Shown here: piece after piece, positions 13,344-16,158 of the stretch | How the letters are laid out: every line of letters starts with the position of its first letter | Position numbering within the stretch: the stretch's first letter is position 1 | DNA from: an uncultured bacterium | Lineage (GTDB): Bacteria; Verrucomicrobiota; Kiritimatiellia; CAIKKV01 | Direction: 5' to 3' | NCBI GenBank assembly: GCA_903828035.1 | Contig: CAIKKV010000079.1 | Coordinates: 1-16,158, forward strand | Length of the DNA stretch: 16,158 bases | Translations under genes and position numbers: made by a program | The notes under the pieces: generated by a model | Told to the model about the DNA's origin: nothing | Database searches by the model: none | The model's input: the letters and a program-made list of their open reading frames with translations, nothing else

Positions 13344-14783
13344 ATGCCTACCCGCGTGTCCTTCCGCGATCCCTCCGGCTTCTGCATCCGCCTGGACGGC
13401 CATGTCCTGCGCCTGGTCCGCAAGGACGAAGCGGCATCTTTCGAGCAGTTCCTGGCCTCCGACACGGCCTGCGAGGCGGTCCGCCGCGGGCAGATTATCG
13501 AAAGCCGGCGCCTGGAGGCCCCCGAGGCGAACGCCTGGCGCGGGCGCCTGGCGGCGGAGCACGCCGGCCTGGCGATGGAGGCGGATGCCGTCCTCTACGA
13601 GCACGCCCGCATCCCGTTTGTCAGCTATCCCGCCGAATGGCCCGCGGAGATGCTGCACGAGGCGGCCGGCCTGACGCTCGACCTGTCCCTCCGGCTTTTG
13701 GAATCGGGCCGGGGGCTGAAGGACGCAACCCCCTACAACATTCTCTTCAACGGGCCGGCGCCTGTTCTCGTGGATCTTTTATCCGTCGAAAAACGGGTGG
13801 CCGGGGACCCGATCTGGCTCCCGTACGCCCAGTTCTGCCGGACCTTCCTTTTCCCGCTTCTGATGTGGCGCTACTGGCAGCTGGATCCGGCCGGCGCTTT
13901 CCTGATGCAGCGCGACGGCATCGAGCCCGACGCCTTCTACCGGCTCTGCGGCTGGGGCCGGCGCTTGCGGCCCCCCGTCCTGCAGCATGTGTCGCTCCCG
14001 GTCTGGCTGGGAAACCGGGCCCGCGAGGAAACGGCCTCGCGCCCCCGGATTCTCCGGAATGAGGAGCAGGCCCGGTTCATCCTCCGGAATATGCTCACGG
14101 GCCTCCGGAGCGCGATCGACAAGGCCTGCCCCCCCGCGGGAACCAAAACCGTGTGGATCGATTACATGGGCACGCACAGCTACTCCGAGGCGGGATTCTC
14201 GGCCAAGGAGGCGCTCGTCCGCGATTTTCTCGGGCGGATCCAGCCGAAGGCCGCTCTCGACGTCGGCGCCAACACCGGTCACTTCAGCAGGCTCGCGGCC
14301 AAGGCCGGAGCGCGCGTGGTGTCGATCGACTACGATTCGTGCTGCATGGGGCGCTTATGGCGGCAGGCCCGCCTTGAGAAATTGGACATCCTGCCCCTCG
14401 TCGTCAACCTGGCCCGCCCGACGCCGGCCGTCGGCTGGCGGAACGGCGAGTGCGCCAGCTTCCTGGAGCGGGCCGAGGGGGCGTTCGACACGGTGCTCAT
14501 GCTGGCGGTGATTCATCACCTGCTGGTGACCGAGCGCGTGCCGCTGCCCGAGCTGGCCGACCTGGCCGGCCGGCTCACCACCGACTGGGCCGTCATTGAG
14601 TTCGTGCCGCCGGCGGACCCCATGTTCCGCCGCATCGTGCGGGGGCGCGAGCATCTTCACGCCGGGCTGACTCCGGAAGCCTTCGAGGCCGCCTTCACCC
14701 CGCGCTTCTCCGTGGAACGCCGGGAGCCGGTCCCGGATTCGGGCCGCATCCTCTACCTGCTCCGGAAAACCGGGCGGTCATGA
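13344..14783 (+). CDS. Kinase-like domain fused to a class I SAM-dependent methyltransferase
   Basis: This 479-residue cytosolic protein has two parts. The N-terminal half contains KDATPYNILF (residues 126-135) and VLVDLLS (141-147). Asp127, Asn132 and Asp144 keep the D-x4-N then D arrangement of the catalytic and metal-binding loops of protein-kinase/aminoglycoside-kinase folds, though no clear nucleotide Gly loop or Lys is seen. The C-terminal part begins near 270 and carries SAM motif I, ALDVGANTGHFS (304-315), the acidic end of strand two, SIDYD (327-331), and LMLAVIHHLL as motif-IV-like strand. Related fusions are sometimes annotated as nodulation protein NoeA-like methyltransferases. 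The start has AAGGA seven bases upstream. Its stop overlaps the next gene by ATGA. With a membrane phosphatase-superfamily protein and a membrane peptide alongside, it probably modifies a surface glycan or lipid precursor; the substrate is unknown. Confidence 0.83.
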   Translation: MPTRVSFRDPSGFCIRLDGHVLRLVRKDEAASFEQFLASDTACEAVRRGQIIESRRLEAPEANAWRGRLAAEHAGLAMEADAVLYEHARIPFVSYPAEWPAEMLHEAAGLTLDLSLRLLESGRGLKDATPYNILFNGPAPVLVDLLSVEKRVAGDPIWLPYAQFCRTFLFPLLMWRYWQLDPAGAFLMQRDGIEPDAFYRLCGWGRRLRPPVLQHVSLPVWLGNRAREETASRPRILRNEEQARFILRNMLTGLRSAIDKACPPAGTKTVWIDYMGTHSYSEAGFSAKEALVRDFLGRIQPKAALDVGANTGHFSRLAAKAGARVVSIDYDSCCMGRLWRQARLEKLDILPLVVNLARPTPAVGWRNGECASFLERAEGAFDTVLMLAVIHHLLVTERVPLPELADLAGRLTTDWAVIEFVPPADPMFRRIVRGREHLHAGLTPEAFEAAFTPRFSVERREPVPDSGRILYLLRKTGRS

Positions 14784-16158
14784 GTTTTCTTCCCCCTTTC
14801 CTCCTGGCCCTGTTCCTGGCCGTGAGCGCCTACAGCGAAGTCCGCCCCTTTGGAACCCTCCGGGAGGCGGCGGCCTGCGCGCTCGTTTTGCTTCTCCTGG
14901 CCGGCGCCCTGTTCGGGCTTTTCCGGTTGTGGGTGAAAAAGACCGACAAGGCCGCCCTGCTGGCCGCCGTGCTGCTGTTCACCCTGGGGCTGGCCGAGGA
15001 GATCCCGCTTAACCTGAGAAGAACATGCGCGGCCTCCCCGCTCCCGCTTTTGCACCTCGTCGGAAGCCGCGCCGTCTATTCCGCCGCCCTGTCGGCCCTC
15101 CTGCTCCTCCCCCTGCTGCTCGGCGTCGCCTTGATCCGGACCAGGCGGAATCTCCATTCACTCAACCAGGCGGTCACGGCGGGCCTGATCGCGCTTCTCC
15201 TGACCTCCCTCGGGACCCTCTGGCTGGACCGTCGGGACGCGATCTGCGCGGAGGCCACGCGCCCGGTTCCCCTCCGGTTGAAAACACCCAAACGCCCCCC
15301 GGATATCTACTTCATCGTCATCGACGGCCACACCAGCCTCACCGGGCTGCGGGATTTCTGGCAGTATGACTCGAAGGAATTGTCGGATTTTCTCCGCCAA
15401 AACGGCTTCCGGGTTGCGCCCGGAGCGACAAGCGAATACCAGAACACCACCTTCAGCCTGGCCTCCCGCCTGAACATGCGCTATCCGCCCCCCGTTTTTG
15501 AAAACTGGCAAGAGCGGTACAGCCGGAACGCCATGATCCGCATCATCGAAAAAAGCGCCGCCCCGGCGCTTCTGGCCTCGGCGGGCTACAAGATCGTCAA
15601 CCTGTCCATGGTCCCCCTGGCGATGGCCGACGCCCGCTATCCGCTCTCCGCCTTCCTCTGCACCCGGTCGGTCCGTCAAATGATCTGGGACCGCTCCGTC
15701 TTCCGGGTCAAGATTCCTTTCCGGCTGTCCTCCCGGCCCCGCGCAAGGAAATCCACGGCCGAAGCGGAAGCCCGGGCGAAACTCCAGCCCCTTGTCGACC
15801 TCGAGGCGATTGCCGCCGAAAAGGCGGGCCAGCCCCGCTTTGTTTTCGTCCATTCCATGATCACGCACGAGCCCTACCTTTTCAATCCGGACGGAAGCCA
15901 TCACGAGCCCGTCATCGTGCGCCAAGCGAACAACCGCGTTTACCTGGATCAATTGCGCTTCGCCGACCAGCAGCTCATCCGGATCGTGCGCCACATCCTC
16001 GAAAAGTCCGCCCGGCCCCCGGTGATCATCCTCCAGGGCGACCATGGCTTCCGCCACTGCCAGGGAAGCGCGGCGACTCGCGACAAGGAATCCTACGGCA
16101 TGCTCAACGCCATTCTCCTGCCCGGGCTGGAGGAACACGAGCTGACCGATGACTTTCC
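14780..16158 (+). CDS. Membrane-anchored alkaline-phosphatase-superfamily (sulfatase/LTA-synthase-like) protein, 3' truncated by the window
   Basis: 459 codons are visible with no stop, so the gene continues past the window end. The first 150 residues hold about four or five membrane helices (near 4-18, 32-51, 58-72, 98-119 and 132-149). The extracytoplasmic catalytic domain starts with DIYFIVIDGHTS (175-186), where Asp182 is the likely first metal ligand. EYQNTTFSLASRLN (219-232) offers Thr223 or Thr224 as nucleophile. VHSMITHEPYLF (357-368) and the metal motif QGDHG (419-423, with Asp421 and His422) complete the site. This is the architecture of LTA synthases, phosphoethanolamine transferases and membrane sulfatases. 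The sequence cannot separate transfer of a phospho-headgroup from hydrolysis. It overlaps the preceding gene by ATGA and is translationally coupled to it. The membrane half is Leu/Ala-rich with many CTG/CTC codons, like its neighbours. Confidence 0.87.
   Translation, partial: MSFLPPFLLALFLAVSAYSEVRPFGTLREAAACALVLLLLAGALFGLFRLWVKKTDKAALLAAVLLFTLGLAEEIPLNLRRTCAASPLPLLHLVGSRAVYSAALSALLLLPLLLGVALIRTRRNLHSLNQAVTAGLIALLLTSLGTLWLDRRDAICAEATRPVPLRLKTPKRPPDIYFIVIDGHTSLTGLRDFWQYDSKELSDFLRQNGFRVAPGATSEYQNTTFSLASRLNMRYPPPVFENWQERYSRNAMIRIIEKSAAPALLASAGYKIVNLSMVPLAMADARYPLSAFLCTRSVRQMIWDRSVFRVKIPFRLSSRPRARKSTAEAEARAKLQPLVDLEAIAAEKAGQPRFVFVHSMITHEPYLFNPDGSHHEPVIVRQANNRVYLDQLRFADQQLIRIVRHILEKSARPPVIILQGDHGFRHCQGSAATRDKESYGMLNAILLPGLEEHELTDDF

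Noticed and set aside
12059..14062. Plus-strand open frame of 667 codons across three genes
   Set aside because: It runs through the PRPP synthetase, membrane peptide and methyltransferase genes in another frame and gives Arg/Pro-rich low-complexity sequence. The three genes have clear family motifs and ribosome sites.

Overview
The window is GC-rich bacterial chromosomal DNA, densely coded, with Shine-Dalgarno sites (GGAGG or GAGGAG) in front of most genes. Nothing in it fixes the taxonomy. The mix of a secreted DnaJ-type cysteine-cluster protein, a lipoprotein/TlpA-like envelope set, a DUF1638 protein, a URO-D-type methyltransferase and GTAG-flanked intergenic palindromes would fit the Planctomycetota-Verrucomicrobiota-Kiritimatiellota group. 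That placement is an inference, not a result. No tRNA, rRNA, CRISPR array, integrase or transposase was seen.

Layout. (1) 156-5173, all on the minus strand. Reading leftwards from 5173: a half-size TauE/SafE permease, an amidohydrolase-fold protein that has lost its metal ligands, a complete metal-type amidohydrolase overlapping it by 4 bases, and an alpha/beta hydrolase. A 397-base gap follows, then a URO-D-family protein and a small three-helix membrane protein. The gap holds a REPIN-like double palindrome and a cluster of ACCTGTT motifs. (2) 5286-6551, plus: an apparently solitary D12-class adenine DNA methyltransferase. (3) 6603-9097: two convergent exported proteins that overlap tail to tail by 4 bases. 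One is a TlpA-like thioredoxin fusion whose active site is WAGPC instead of WCGPC; the other is a secreted protein with six CxxC pairs of DnaJ type. (4) 9443-10804, plus: a DUF1638 protein, possibly translated from a leaderless message, and a lipoprotein. (5) 10820-11737, minus: an EamA/DMT-type transporter. (6) 12123-13073, plus: a divergent ribose-phosphate pyrophosphokinase. (7) 13152-16158, plus: a tight three-gene run of a 62-residue membrane peptide with a YIDPGSG start, a kinase-like/SAM-methyltransferase fusion, and a membrane-anchored alkaline-phosphatase-superfamily protein cut off by the window end.

How the genes may work together. The four-gene block 3237-5173 reads as a small-molecule breakdown and export operon of unknown substrate. 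The 13152-16158 run reads as a cell-surface modification module: a membrane enzyme of the LTA-synthase/sulfatase fold, with a cytosolic two-domain protein and a membrane peptide. It is the best candidate here for an under-described system. The cysteine-rich secreted protein and the variant thioredoxin are convergent neighbours with near-identical signal-peptide ends, so a shared envelope redox or metal role is possible but unproven.
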